This document shows positions 1 to 8,217 of a DNA stretch of 64,000 nucleotides, piece after piece (within the stretch, counting starts at the first letter, position 1; every line of letters starts with the position of its first letter). A program made the position numbers and the translations under genes. The notes below the pieces were generated by a model. It did not search any database. It saw only the letters and a program-made list of their open reading frames with translations, and was not told the origin of the DNA. The stretch comes from JANMDU01 sp031375105 (GTDB taxonomy: Bacteria; Pseudomonadota; Gammaproteobacteria; Burkholderiales; Burkholderiaceae_C): assembly GCA_031375105.1 (NCBI GenBank), contig JANMHJ010000031.1, positions 53,368 through 117,367 on the forward strand, given 5' to 3'.

Positions 1-1
1 G

Positions 2-1489
2 CCCAGCAACCTCGCTGATTTGGGCACAAGCATCAAACCTTTGACGTTCGTGCCCAACCCAGCGCTGAGTAAAAACAATCTCAAAACGCCGCCCCGTGAT
101 AAATCCGTGATCCGCCTGCCCAGCTACGAGCAGGTGAAATCTGACCCCACGCTTTACGCCCACGCCAACCGCGTGCTGCACCTAGAAACCAACCCCGGCA
201 ATGCTAGAGCACTGGTGCAAAAGCATGGCGAAGGCACCACAGCGAGAGACGTCTGGATCACGCCTCCTCCGATCCCGCTCACCACCGCCGAGATGGATTT
301 GGTCTTCGACCTGCCCTACGCACGAAGCCCGCATCCAAGCTACGCCGATGCACAAGGCAAACACGACGGAGAAACGAAAATCCCCGCTTGGGAAATGATC
401 CGTTTCAGCGTCAACATCATGCGCGGCTGTTTTGGCGGCTGCACCTTTTGTTCGATTACCGAGCACGAAGGCCGCATCATCCAAAGCCGCAGCGAAGACA
501 GCATCATCAGAGAAGTCGAAGCCATCCGCGACAGTGTCGTTGGCTTCACCGGCATCGTCAGCGATCTTGGCGGCCCCACGGCGAATATGTACCGCATCGG
601 CTGCAAAACCCCCGACATCGAGAGCGCTTGCCGCAAACCGAGCTGCGTCTATCCCGGCATTTGCCCGAATCTCAACACCAGCCACGAAAGCCTCATCAAG
701 CTGTATCGCCGTGCCCGCGAGCTCAAAGGCGTGAAGAAAATCCTCATCGGCTCCGGCTTGCGCTATGACTTGGCAGTAGAAAGCCCCGAATACGTCAAAG
801 AACTCGTCACCCATCACGTCGGCGGCTATCTCAAAATTGCCCCCGAGCACACCGAAGGCGGGCCTCTGACCAAAATGATGAAGCCCGGTATCGGCAGTTA
901 CGACAAATTCAAGCAGCTGTTCGAAAAATTCAGCGCCGAAGCCGGTAAAAAGCAATATCTCATCCCCTACTTCATCGCCGCCCACCCTGGCACCCGCGAC
1001 GAAGACATGATGAACCTTGCCGTCTGGCTCAAAAAGAACGGTTTCCGCGCCGACCAAGTGCAAACCTTCTATCCGTCACCCATGGCCACCGCCACCGCGA
1101 TGTACCACAGCGGCAAAAACCCGCTGCGCAAAATCGGCCGCGACTCTGAAACCGTAGACATCGTCAAAGGCGACAAACGCCGCCGCCTCCACAAAGCATT
1201 CTTGCGCTACCACGATGCCAACAACTGGCCACTGCTCCGCGAAGCATTGAAATCCATGGGCCGCGCCGACCTGATCGGCAATGGCAAACACCATTTGATC
1301 CCCACGTTCCAGCCGGTAACTGATGGCGCCTATGTCGGCGCGAGAAAGAAAAACTCGTTTGCACCGGGCCAGAAAACCAAAGGACGCACGGGCGGTGCGG
1401 CTTCTAATGCACCGAGCATTAGGTCAGTGCAACCGCGCAAAGGCACGATACTCACGCAACATACGGGTCTACCGCCTAGGAAGAAGTAG
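2..1489 (+). CDS. ygiQ: YgiQ family radical SAM protein, C-terminal part (5' end outside window)
   Basis: The frame is open from the first bases, so the true start lies upstream; about 495 residues are visible and the family is usually 700 residues or more. The radical-SAM cluster motif CFGGCTFC follows NIMRG, and the conserved stretch SEDSIIREVEAIRD is typical of UPF0313/YgiQ. The family probably binds a 4Fe-4S cluster and S-adenosylmethionine; its physiological substrate is not established. The C-terminal tail (last 60 residues) is basic and low in complexity, as in relatives. Its 3' end overlaps the convergent membrane-protein gene by 14 bp. Confidence 0.93.
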   Translation, partial: PSNLADLGTSIKPLTFVPNPALSKNNLKTPPRDKSVIRLPSYEQVKSDPTLYAHANRVLHLETNPGNARALVQKHGEGTTARDVWITPPPIPLTTAEMDLVFDLPYARSPHPSYADAQGKHDGETKIPAWEMIRFSVNIMRGCFGGCTFCSITEHEGRIIQSRSEDSIIREVEAIRDSVVGFTGIVSDLGGPTANMYRIGCKTPDIESACRKPSCVYPGICPNLNTSHESLIKLYRRARELKGVKKILIGSGLRYDLAVESPEYVKELVTHHVGGYLKIAPEHTEGGPLTKMMKPGIGSYDKFKQLFEKFSAEAGKKQYLIPYFIAAHPGTRDEDMMNLAVWLKKNGFRADQVQTFYPSPMATATAMYHSGKNPLRKIGRDSETVDIVKGDKRRRLHKAFLRYHDANNWPLLREALKSMGRADLIGNGKHHLIPTFQPVTDGAYVGARKKNSFAPGQKTKGRTGGAASNAPSIRSVQPRKGTILTQHTGLPPRKK

Positions 1490-1964
1490 ATTTCCGATGG
1501 ATTCGTGCATACCTGTTGTAGTCGTTCATCGCTGCTTCTGAAAGCCAAAACACGATTCGATCAGAAACCGAAATACCAATTGCTTCCGTCGGTTGCCTCG
1601 ATTCGTCCATATAGATTTTCTTTAGCAAGTGACAATCGTCTATTCTTATAGTTTCGATCCGATCGTCGGGCTCAAAAATTAGGTGCATCCGTCCATCGTC
1701 TTTGACTCGAACTTTTGAAACAAAGCGCCATTTAACAAGAGCAGCAAAAGCAAAAAATATCAGGGTTGCAAACCACAACAACCCGGCTGCTGCAACTACT
1801 ATATACAAATTAACATTGGTTTTGTTCTGCTCCGACTGCAAAAGGTAAACCATTCTGAAGGCGTATATGGTGACACCCAAACCAAGTAAAGAAAGACTAA
1901 CGAGTGCCCAGAGTCGTTTACTTCTAGATTTTGATGCGGTCGATAATTCCTCACTCACGTCCAA
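1476..1964 (-). CDS. hypothetical small membrane protein with two TM segments
   Basis: I do not recognise a family. The 162-residue protein has a short polar N-terminus, two hydrophobic segments (about residues 18-42 and 52-74) and a soluble C-terminal half of about 85 residues, a topology like bacterial PH-domain-like or DUF membrane proteins. Base composition is more AT-rich than in the neighbours, suggesting recent acquisition. The start overlaps the 3' end of the vapC-like gene by 10 bp on the same strand, so it may be co-transcribed with the toxin-antitoxin module; the 3' end overlaps convergent ygiQ. Confidence 0.6.
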   Translation of the reverse strand: MDVSEELSTASKSRSKRLWALVSLSLLGLGVTIYAFRMVYLLQSEQNKTNVNLYIVVAAAGLLWFATLIFFAFAALVKWRFVSKVRVKDDGRMHLIFEPDDRIETIRIDDCHLLKKIYMDESRQPTEAIGISVSDRIVFWLSEAAMNDYNRYARIHRKSTSS

Positions 1965-2359
1965 TTCTCCACTAGCAGTCCATTCACCCGCTCAAACTCC
2001 CGCACATTATTCGTCACCAATACGCACCCTAGCGCCAGCGCCTGGCAGGCAATCCACAAATCATTTGCACCAATCGGCGTACCAGCCTCTTTGAGCCTTG
2101 GAAACTGCTCGGCGTAGTACTGGCACATGCTGCGATCTGCCATGAAATCGACAGGGATGACGCGTGTGAGTTGATTGAGCTGGCGCAAAACAGCGGTTTT
2201 CTTGGTGCTTCGCTCTGCGCCTTTGAGCAGCTCAGCGTAGGTGATGAACGACATGCAAAGTTGCGCCTCGGGTGGCAAATTGTCCATGTGCTCGGCGATT
2301 TGGGTGGATTTATTGTTGAGGAGGTAAATGAGGATATTGGTATCCAGCATGTACCTCAT
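1955..2359 (-). CDS. vapC: VapC-type PIN-domain ribonuclease toxin
   Basis: A 134-residue PIN domain beginning MRYMLDTNILIYLLNN, with the first acidic residue at D6, a second in TYAELLKGAE and the C-terminal pair in GANDLWIACQAL. These four acidic positions coordinate the metal used for RNA cleavage in VapC toxins. It overlaps the upstream antitoxin gene by 4 bp, the usual translational coupling. Typical VapC targets are tRNA or rRNA, but the target here cannot be read from sequence. Length is normal for the family and no lesion is visible, so the toxin looks intact. Confidence 0.92.
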   Translation of the reverse strand: MRYMLDTNILIYLLNNKSTQIAEHMDNLPPEAQLCMSFITYAELLKGAERSTKKTAVLRQLNQLTRVIPVDFMADRSMCQYYAEQFPRLKEAGTPIGANDLWIACQALALGCVLVTNNVREFERVNGLLVENWT

Positions 2360-2619
2360 AAGCCCTCGCGCTCCTGGATAGGCGCTTGCTCGCGCTGGCC
2401 CTCTTGCAGAGCTGCGATGAAATCTGCATCAAACGCACCCAAGGCTTTGAGCAAGGCCGTACCGCGTTTGGCAGGCGCTGCTGGCAAGGCATGCAAGACC
2501 AAATCGCCATCACGATTGCGGAAGACTTCTACCTGATCCGTATCAAAGCGAAATTCTTGCGGAATACGCACGGCTTGGCTGTTGCCATTCATGAAGACGC
2601 GGCTGAGGCTGGTTTGCAT
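2356..2619 (-). CDS. vapB: VapB-type antitoxin (AbrB/MazE fold)
   Basis: An 87-residue protein starting MQTSLSRVFMNGNSQAVRIP, the swapped-hairpin AbrB DNA-binding motif of VapB antitoxins, followed by an acidic C-terminal tail expected to block the toxin. An ATG seven codons upstream (2640) is in frame, but alignment to the family favours 2619. It overlaps vapC by 4 bp (ATGA-type junction). VapB dimers normally repress their own promoter; a pair of ATGTGTGTA direct repeats just upstream is a possible operator. Confidence 0.88.
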   Translation of the reverse strand: MQTSLSRVFMNGNSQAVRIPQEFRFDTDQVEVFRNRDGDLVLHALPAAPAKRGTALLKALGAFDADFIAALQEGQREQAPIQEREGL

Positions 2620-2628
2620 GCTTAGTTT

Positions 2629-2651
2629 ATGTGTGTACATTAATGTGTGTA
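2629..2651. promoter_or_regulatory. candidate VapB operator (direct repeats)
   Basis: Two 9-bp direct repeats ATGTGTGTA (2629-2637 and 2643-2651) lie just upstream of the vapB start, with a TGTACA palindrome between them. Position and spacing fit autoregulation of the module; this is inference from arrangement only. Confidence 0.35.
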
Positions 2652-2729
2652 TTTTAATCGATGATATTTGTTCCTGTCAAATTTGTCATTTCCTATGACC
2701 GTTAAGCAAGGCAAGATAATTGCGTTAGA

Positions 2730-3560
2730 TCAAATGCCCAATCTAAAAAACCCATCAAACTCCCGCATCAGCGCCGGATGCTCTTGCGCGAAGCGCTCAC
2801 GTTGCACGAAATAGGCTTCAGCAGCCACGGCGAAGAATTCGTCGATAGCGGTGCTGCCGTAGTGATCAAGCAGGGGCTGGGAAGTGCCTTGTAGGCGGCC
2901 AAAACGCTGCCAAGATGCGCTGGCCTCAACAAAGTGCTCGTATTCCGCCTGCAATACAGTCAGCCACTGGCGGCGCTGCTCGCTGGGCATGGGCGGGCAG
3001 CCGTCGGGCTGACCGTCGCGCAGATCCATGACGTGGATAAATTCGTGGATGACGACGTTGTAGGCCTCATTCGCCGAGATACCGGCGTCTTGCACGTCGC
3101 TCCAAGCGAGCATCAGCGGCCCGCCTTCGAGCATTTCGCCTGTGAGGTCTTCGCTGCCACTGTGGGCAATGCCATCTTCGTCGATCCACTCGCGCAGCGC
3201 CCTCACCTCGCCAGCGTGCAGCACGAGACCCAAGAAGCTGTCGTACCAAGCCAGTGCGAGATCAGGGCGATCAGGTGGGGCAATGTGCAAAATCGGCAAA
3301 CAAGCTTGCACCGCCACCATCACGGCCTTTGCATCGTCCACTTCAAAGCCTTGTGCACCTGAGAATTCTTTATCATCTAAAAACAAGCTGGCCAGCACGC
3401 GCAGGCGCTTCAAATCAGCAAGCGGCAAGCAGGCCACGAAAGGCAATGAGGCCACCGTTGCATGCCACAAGGCTTCATCAATCGCGCGGCGTTGCAAAGC
3501 GGATTGCAGCTGCACTTGGCGGCGCGAAGTACGCCACTGTCGCCACCAAGACTGGATCAT
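2730..3560 (-). CDS. MtfA-like zinc metallopeptidase (M90 family)
   Basis: 276 residues with a gluzincin-like motif HEFIH (H172, E173, H176) followed by MDLRDG, as in MtfA (DgsA anti-repressor / M90 peptidases). The motif WYDSFLG near residue 105 and PMPSEQRRQW further on are also characteristic. E. coli MtfA binds the Mlc repressor and is an aminopeptidase; whether a Mlc-like partner exists here is unknown. It stands alone on the minus strand between vapBC and lpxH with no operon partner closer than about 60 bp. Cytoplasmic: no signal peptide. Confidence 0.85.
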   Translation of the reverse strand: MIQSWWRQWRTSRRQVQLQSALQRRAIDEALWHATVASLPFVACLPLADLKRLRVLASLFLDDKEFSGAQGFEVDDAKAVMVAVQACLPILHIAPPDRPDLALAWYDSFLGLVLHAGEVRALREWIDEDGIAHSGSEDLTGEMLEGGPLMLAWSDVQDAGISANEAYNVVIHEFIHVMDLRDGQPDGCPPMPSEQRRQWLTVLQAEYEHFVEASASWQRFGRLQGTSQPLLDHYGSTAIDEFFAVAAEAYFVQRERFAQEHPALMREFDGFFRLGI

Positions 3561-3621
3561 TGGCGCCCTCTAAGGCGTGTGAGCAGATTCGCGCCCGTGC
3601 TCATGTCCGCCACGCGCGCCT

Positions 3622-4446
3622 TCAGGCCACGGGGATGTGTTGTGCGCTCACTGAGCCATCCAACAGATTGAGGCGCAAGGCGTAGCCACACATGGGGCGT
3701 TGGTTGACATGCCAATCGGGCAATACATAGCGTGTGCCCTCTCCTTGAGCTGAGCGAATGACATGATCACGGCCTTCATGCGTGTGGCCGTGAATGACAT
3801 GATGGCTGCGCGTGGCATCCATCCATTGCACGACGGCTTTGCTGTCCACATCAATCCAAGCCTGGCCGGCTTCCTTCAAATCTTTTTTGCGCGCTTCGCT
3901 GGCTGTGCGCATCACGCGCGCTTGCTGCAAGCGCTCTTGCAAGGGCGTGGCCAGAAAATTTTTCCGCCAAGCTTCGCTACGCACCAGCTGGCGAAACTTT
4001 TGATATTCCACATCAGCCAAGCACAGCGCATCGCCATGGCTGAGCAAAAAGCGCTGGTCACCGAAGCTGAGCACGCTCGGGTCGCTCAGGATTTGCATGC
4101 CGCAGGCTGTGGCGAAATCTTTGCCGACCAGAAAATCGCGGTTACCGTGCATGAAATACAGATGACGCTGCTGCGCGAAAAAATGCAAAACACGGCTACA
4201 ACGCTGTTCAAAATGCAGGCCAGCATGGCGAGCGATGGCATGGGCTTGCCCAGCGGTGCTCAAAACATCGTCGCCAATCCACACTTCAAACAAATCACCC
4301 AGAATGAAGATGGCATCTGCTGGGGATTGTTCGAGATAATTGCGCCAGGCTAAAAAATTGGCGGGCTCAGACTCCTGCAAATGCAGATCCGAGATGAAAT
4401 CCACGCAGCGCCAAGCGGCTGGTGCGTTGATTTCATCAAAGCTCAT
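3622..4446 (-). CDS. lpxH: UDP-2,3-diacylglucosamine diphosphatase LpxH
   Basis: A 274-residue metallophosphoesterase of lipid A synthesis; it cleaves UDP-2,3-diacylglucosamine to lipid X and UMP at the cytoplasmic face of the inner membrane. Visible motifs in order: ISDLHLQE (D20, H22), LGDLFEVWIGDD, MHGNRDFLVG, LLSHGD and HGHTHEGRDH. The extended WIGDD and the RDFLVG context are LpxH-specific rather than general phosphoesterase. It is the last gene of the transpeptidase-ppiA-ppiB-lpxH group, 19 bp behind ppiB. The N-terminus is about 10 residues longer than the E. coli protein. Confidence 0.95.
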   Translation of the reverse strand: MSFDEINAPAAWRCVDFISDLHLQESEPANFLAWRNYLEQSPADAIFILGDLFEVWIGDDVLSTAGQAHAIARHAGLHFEQRCSRVLHFFAQQRHLYFMHGNRDFLVGKDFATACGMQILSDPSVLSFGDQRFLLSHGDALCLADVEYQKFRQLVRSEAWRKNFLATPLQERLQQARVMRTASEARKKDLKEAGQAWIDVDSKAVVQWMDATRSHHVIHGHTHEGRDHVIRSAQGEGTRYVLPDWHVNQRPMCGYALRLNLLDGSVSAQHIPVA

Positions 4447-4465
4447 GGCAGGCTGCCCGGCAAAT

Positions 4466-4972
4466 TCACAGGATAACGGCTTTGCCGATCATCACATCTT
4501 CCACAGGCACATCATCGTGATGGCCCTTGCGGCCGGTTTTGACCTTGCCCAGCTTGTCCACCACATCGGTGCCCGAGATCACTTTGCCAAACACGGCATA
4601 GCCCCAGCCTTGGTTGCTTGGCGCGGTGTGGTTTAGGAAGCCGTTGTCGGCCACGTTGATGAAGAACTGAGCGCTGGCCGAATGCGGGTCTGATGTGCGT
4701 GCCATGGCCAAGGTGTATTTGTTGTTTTTCAGGCCATTGTTGGCTTCATTCGTGATCGGCGCATCGCTGGGTTTTTGTGACATGCCCGGTGCGAAGCCGC
4801 CGCCTTGCACCATGAAACCATCGATGATGCGATGAAAGACGGTGCCATCGTAATGGCCCTTCTTCACGTAGGCGAGAAAGTTTTCCGCGCTTTTGGGGGC
4901 TTTGTCGGCATCGAGTTCAATGGTGATGTTGCCGTAGCCAGGGATTTGAAGTTCGACTTGTGGGTTGCTCAT
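4466..4972 (-). CDS. ppiB: peptidyl-prolyl cis-trans isomerase B (cytoplasmic cyclophilin)
   Basis: 168 residues, a complete cyclophilin domain without signal peptide, so cytoplasmic. Motifs: FHRIIDGFMVQGGGF (catalytic Arg in FHR), then MARTSDPHSASAQFFIN and GYAVFGKVISG. It catalyses proline isomerisation in folding. It lies directly downstream (3 bp) of an exported paralogue with which it shares most core residues, indicating an old tandem duplication giving a cytoplasmic/periplasmic pair. Confidence 0.95.
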   Translation of the reverse strand: MSNPQVELQIPGYGNITIELDADKAPKSAENFLAYVKKGHYDGTVFHRIIDGFMVQGGGFAPGMSQKPSDAPITNEANNGLKNNKYTLAMARTSDPHSASAQFFINVADNGFLNHTAPSNQGWGYAVFGKVISGTDVVDKLGKVKTGRKGHHDDVPVEDVMIGKAVIL

Positions 4973-4975
4973 GGT

Positions 4976-5569
4976 TTATTTTTCCAAAGTGGCAGAGGTG
5001 ATGAGAATGGGGGTTTGCGGAACGTTGCCATGCTGGCCACGGTTGGTGACAGCGGTTTGGCGGATTTTGTCTACCGTCTCCATGCCTTGGACGACTTTGC
5101 CAAACACGGCATAGCCATAGCCGTCGGGCAGAGGCGCGTTGAGGTTGTTGTTGTCAACCACGTTGATGAAAAACTGCGCCGTGGCCGAATTGGGAACATT
5201 GGTGCGCGCCATGGCAATCGTGCCACGGTCGTTTTTGAGGCCGTTGCTCGATTCGAGTGGAATCGGGCTGCGAACGGATTTTTGACTCATGTCGGGTGTG
5301 AAGCCGCCACCTTGGATCATGAAGCCATCCATCACGCGGTGAAAAATCGTGCCGTCATAGTGTTTGTCTTTCACGTATTTGAGAAAGTTTTCCACTGTTT
5401 TGGGCGCTTTTTCTGGGTTCAGTTCGAGCACGATATCGCCCAGGCTGGTGACAATTTTGACTTTGGGGGCCGCAACTGCATTCTGCGCTTGCGCAGTAGT
5501 TGCTACTAATATTATAGCACTCAGCGCAGATAATACAAGGGCTAAGCGGCGAAAACGATTAAAAATCAT
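4976..5569 (-). CDS. ppiA: exported peptidyl-prolyl cis-trans isomerase A-type cyclophilin
   Basis: 197 residues: an N-terminal secretion signal (residues 1-28, ending TTAQAQ with a likely AXA signal-peptidase site) and a cyclophilin domain with FHRVMDGFMIQGGGF and SATAQFFINVV. Role: periplasmic proline isomerisation. The start codon overlaps the stop of the upstream transpeptidase gene by 4 bp. Odd point: codons 2 to about 23, the whole hydrophobic core of the signal peptide, coincide with a copy of the window's interspersed palindromic element read from its antisense strand. Confidence 0.93.
   Translation of the reverse strand: MIFNRFRRLALVLSALSAIILVATTAQAQNAVAAPKVKIVTSLGDIVLELNPEKAPKTVENFLKYVKDKHYDGTIFHRVMDGFMIQGGGFTPDMSQKSVRSPIPLESSNGLKNDRGTIAMARTNVPNSATAQFFINVVDNNNLNAPLPDGYGYAVFGKVVQGMETVDKIRQTAVTNRGQHGNVPQTPILITSATLEK
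5500..5565 (+). repeat. interspersed palindromic element, copy 1 (in ppiA signal peptide)
   Basis: Contains the core AGCGCAGATAATACAAGGGC preceded by the left palindrome (TGCTACTAATATTATAGCA). Antisense to ppiA; encodes its signal-peptide core. Confidence 0.75.
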
Positions 5570-6897
5570 CCAATGACTCCTTCAAAAAATATTTTCCATT
5601 GATTTTGCGTGACCGCAGAACGCAGCCAGTACTGCCGTTTGATCGGGCCAGAGACTGCACCTGTCGGTATTTCAGAAAACGTGACCACCATGGTAGCACT
5701 TTGGGCGCTCTCAGCCCAATGCAAGACGGCCACATCTTTCAATTCATTGCCGCGTTTTTTGGCCACTTCTTGGCTCACGATGCCACGCCAATCGGCCAGG
5801 TTTTTGCCATAGCTGTTGAAATCGGCCGTGTACATCGCCATGGTGCGATCCAAATCACCCGCCATTTTTGCGCTGCGCCAACTGGCAAAAGCACGGTCAA
5901 ACGCAGCCACATCGGCATGGCTCTGCGCTGGATTGACCCATTCAAGCTTGGGCAAGATCACCACCGGCGTAGTGCGGATTTCTACGCGCTTCAAGATATC
6001 TTGCAAATCGGGGTTGGAAACGGCTACGCAGCCATCTGTGGCTTTCGGGGCACGGGCAAACTGCGCTTGCGGCACGCCATGAAGCCATATGCCGCTGCCG
6101 GTTTTGCCACGGCGCATGTCATACGGATTGGGGTAATTGATGGGCAATGCGCCTGCGCCATACAAATCTTTGAGGGAGTTGGGGTCGAGCGTGTTGGTGA
6201 CGTAATAAATGCCCAGCGGCGTTTTGAGATCACCTTCGATGCTTTTTTCGATGCCCATTTTGCCGACGGAAGCGTAGTAATCGGCCACAAGTTTGAGGCC
6301 TTGGGGGCTGTTTTCAAACAGATACACGCGGCCTCGGCTGGCATCGATGGCGATGGCGTGTTTGTTACGAGCAGACAGCCTCACAAAATTGCTAGGCACC
6401 ATGCCTGGCGCAGGCCGCTCGCGCAAGGCGCGAATGCGCAAGAGCGACTCTTCCCGAAGATCAGTAAGCACGCCCGGTGCCGCACGCACGGTGGCTTCGG
6501 GCACATCGCCCACCGCGCGGATCGGTTGCGTTTGCGCCATCAACAAATCGCCGTACACCAGCTGGGCGAGTGCAAAGTTGGGGTGATCGGTGACCAACTT
6601 CTCGGCCAGCTTCAAGGCATCGCGGCTTTTACTCTGGCCAATCAACTGGTAAATCTGTATCAGGCGCGCTTCAGCTTGCAGGCCTTGGTCTGCTTTTGCT
6701 TTGGCGCCTTGTTTGCGTTGGCCGCTGCTGGCAAATGCAACGCCAGAGCCAGCCAACAAGGCCGTTGGTGTGGCAAGTTTCCTCTTACGAGACTTCTGCG
6801 CGGCCGCCTCAGCCGGAGACAGCCACACCGCCAGCAAGCACAGCGCCAAGCAGGCCAGCAGGTGTCGGGTCAAGGGGAGGAGCAAGGAAAAAAGCAT
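5566..6897 (-). CDS. L,D-transpeptidase family protein with C-terminal SnoaL-like domain
   Basis: 443 residues: an N-terminal hydrophobic segment (about 5-30, signal or anchor), a TPR-like helical region (about 75-125), a YkuD catalytic domain (about 178-320) with WLHG (H273) and TDGCVAVSN (catalytic Cys290), and a C-terminal SnoaL/NTF2-like domain (about 330-443). Such enzymes form 3-3 peptidoglycan crosslinks or anchor proteins to the wall in the periplasm. It heads an envelope operon: 4-bp overlap with ppiA, then ppiB and lpxH. The SnoaL-like tail resembles the tail of the next upstream gene, suggesting linked function. Confidence 0.88.
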   Translation of the reverse strand: MLFSLLLPLTRHLLACLALCLLAVWLSPAEAAAQKSRKRKLATPTALLAGSGVAFASSGQRKQGAKAKADQGLQAEARLIQIYQLIGQSKSRDALKLAEKLVTDHPNFALAQLVYGDLLMAQTQPIRAVGDVPEATVRAAPGVLTDLREESLLRIRALRERPAPGMVPSNFVRLSARNKHAIAIDASRGRVYLFENSPQGLKLVADYYASVGKMGIEKSIEGDLKTPLGIYYVTNTLDPNSLKDLYGAGALPINYPNPYDMRRGKTGSGIWLHGVPQAQFARAPKATDGCVAVSNPDLQDILKRVEIRTTPVVILPKLEWVNPAQSHADVAAFDRAFASWRSAKMAGDLDRTMAMYTADFNSYGKNLADWRGIVSQEVAKKRGNELKDVAVLHWAESAQSATMVVTFSEIPTGAVSGPIKRQYWLRSAVTQNQWKIFFEGVIG

Positions 6898-7029
6898 CGA
6901 TCAACTAGGCAGGCCGCATCAAGCATGGAAGCAAGGTTCGCCATCGAATGGGAAGACAACACACATCAAACACATGGCGGACGATCAGAACAACGCGAAT
7001 GTTGTGCGCCCAGCCGCCTCAAAAAACGC

Positions 7030-8079
7030 TTAGCCGCCTGTGGCTTCGCGCACGATCACCCAGCGGTTGTCCATGCGGGCCAGCTCCAAAGTCTTGCGGC
7101 TGTTCACCGAGAGACTGTCGGCATCGTAATCTTGCTTGAAACGGGCGGTGGCTTTCGCACCATTGATCTTGATGTCAAGATTGCTGACCTGCACGCTGAT
7201 CTTGCTCTTGCCCAGAATGCGCTTCTTGCGCTCTTCTTCCCAGGTTTTGCGGCCACCGGGGGCATCAAAATCTTTGCCATAAGCGCCTAGGTAGGCAGAC
7301 ATGTCGCGGCGGCTCCAAGCGCTGGCCCAGGCTTGCACGGCGGCACGCACTTCGTCTTCATTGCCTGCGGCGGCAGCGGGCGCGGCGGATGCGGCGGGTG
7401 TTGATGGCGCTGCGCTTGCAGCCGGCTTAACTGCCGTTGTGGCGGCAGGCGCGGCTGGCGCAGCAGGTGCAGCGGCAACGACGGCTGGCGTCGCTGGCTT
7501 AGCCGGAGTGGCTGCTGCCAATGGCGGGATAGCACCCGCAGCAGGACGCGTGCGAATGTTGGGCGTGAACAAATCGCGGATCAGGCCGAGCTTGGGTTGA
7601 ATGCCGGTGTTGCTGCCATCGAGCTGCAAGGCTTTGCTGTAGGCTTGGCTAGCTAGCTTTGCATACACATCGCCCAAATTCTCATGCGCAGTGGCATAAC
7701 TGGGGTTGGTGCGGATGGCCATTTCGAGTGCGGCGCGGGCTTTGTCAAATTGACCTTGCCCCGCTTGCAACACGGCGAGGTTGTTATAGGGCTCGGGCAG
7801 CTCGGGGTAGTCTTCAATCAGCTTGGTGAACATGATGATCGCATCTTGCGGCTTGCCCTGCTCGGTCAAAATCACGCCTTTCAAGAAGCGCATTTGTGGA
7901 TCTTTGGGCTTTCCTGCCAAAAACTGATCAGCCTTGGCCGTGGCTTCTGGGTATTGGCCTGCACGCATCAGGCGGTTGACCTCGGCATAGTCGGCAAAAG
8001 CCAAGCTGCTGAACAGCAAACCCAGCGCCAACACGGTTCCTGTGATGATCTTGGGGGCGAAACTCGTAGGCAAACGCAT
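7030..8079 (-). CDS. exported TPR protein with C-terminal SnoaL-like domain
   Basis: 349 residues from ATG 8079, chosen because GAGAGG lies a few bases upstream and a signal peptide (residues 1-29, ending SLAFA) follows directly; an ATG at 8103 is also in frame. Then come tetratricopeptide repeats (about 30-165), a long Ala/Pro/Thr-rich linker (about 180-240) and a SnoaL/NTF2-like domain to the end. It probably works in the periplasm as a protein-interaction scaffold. The shared tail domain and adjacency to the L,D-transpeptidase suggest a cell-wall role, but no enzyme activity can be assigned. Confidence 0.82.
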   Translation of the reverse strand: MRLPTSFAPKIITGTVLALGLLFSSLAFADYAEVNRLMRAGQYPEATAKADQFLAGKPKDPQMRFLKGVILTEQGKPQDAIIMFTKLIEDYPELPEPYNNLAVLQAGQGQFDKARAALEMAIRTNPSYATAHENLGDVYAKLASQAYSKALQLDGSNTGIQPKLGLIRDLFTPNIRTRPAAGAIPPLAAATPAKPATPAVVAAAPAAPAAPAATTAVKPAASAAPSTPAASAAPAAAAGNEDEVRAAVQAWASAWSRRDMSAYLGAYGKDFDAPGGRKTWEEERKKRILGKSKISVQVSNLDIKINGAKATARFKQDYDADSLSVNSRKTLELARMDNRWVIVREATGG

Positions 8080-8217
8080 AATACCTCTCATGGACAGGCG
8101 CAAACGGCCAGTTATATACTGCTGGAATTAACTCGTCAGATTGTACTGGCTGTGCAGTTCAATTTGTATAGCGAGCTGACTTAACTACGGCTGCACCCGC
8201 AACCCAACAAAAACACC

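Noticed and set aside
182..1063. 293-codon open frame opposite ygiQ.
   Set aside because: Antisense shadow of a strongly conserved radical-SAM gene; no recognisable domain.
5599..7290. 563-codon open frame opposite the L,D-transpeptidase and TPR genes.
   Set aside because: Shadow frame with no domain; both opposite genes have clear motifs.
7301..7600. Ala/Gly-rich open frame that looks like a repeat protein.
   Set aside because: Antisense of the Ala/Pro linker of the TPR protein.
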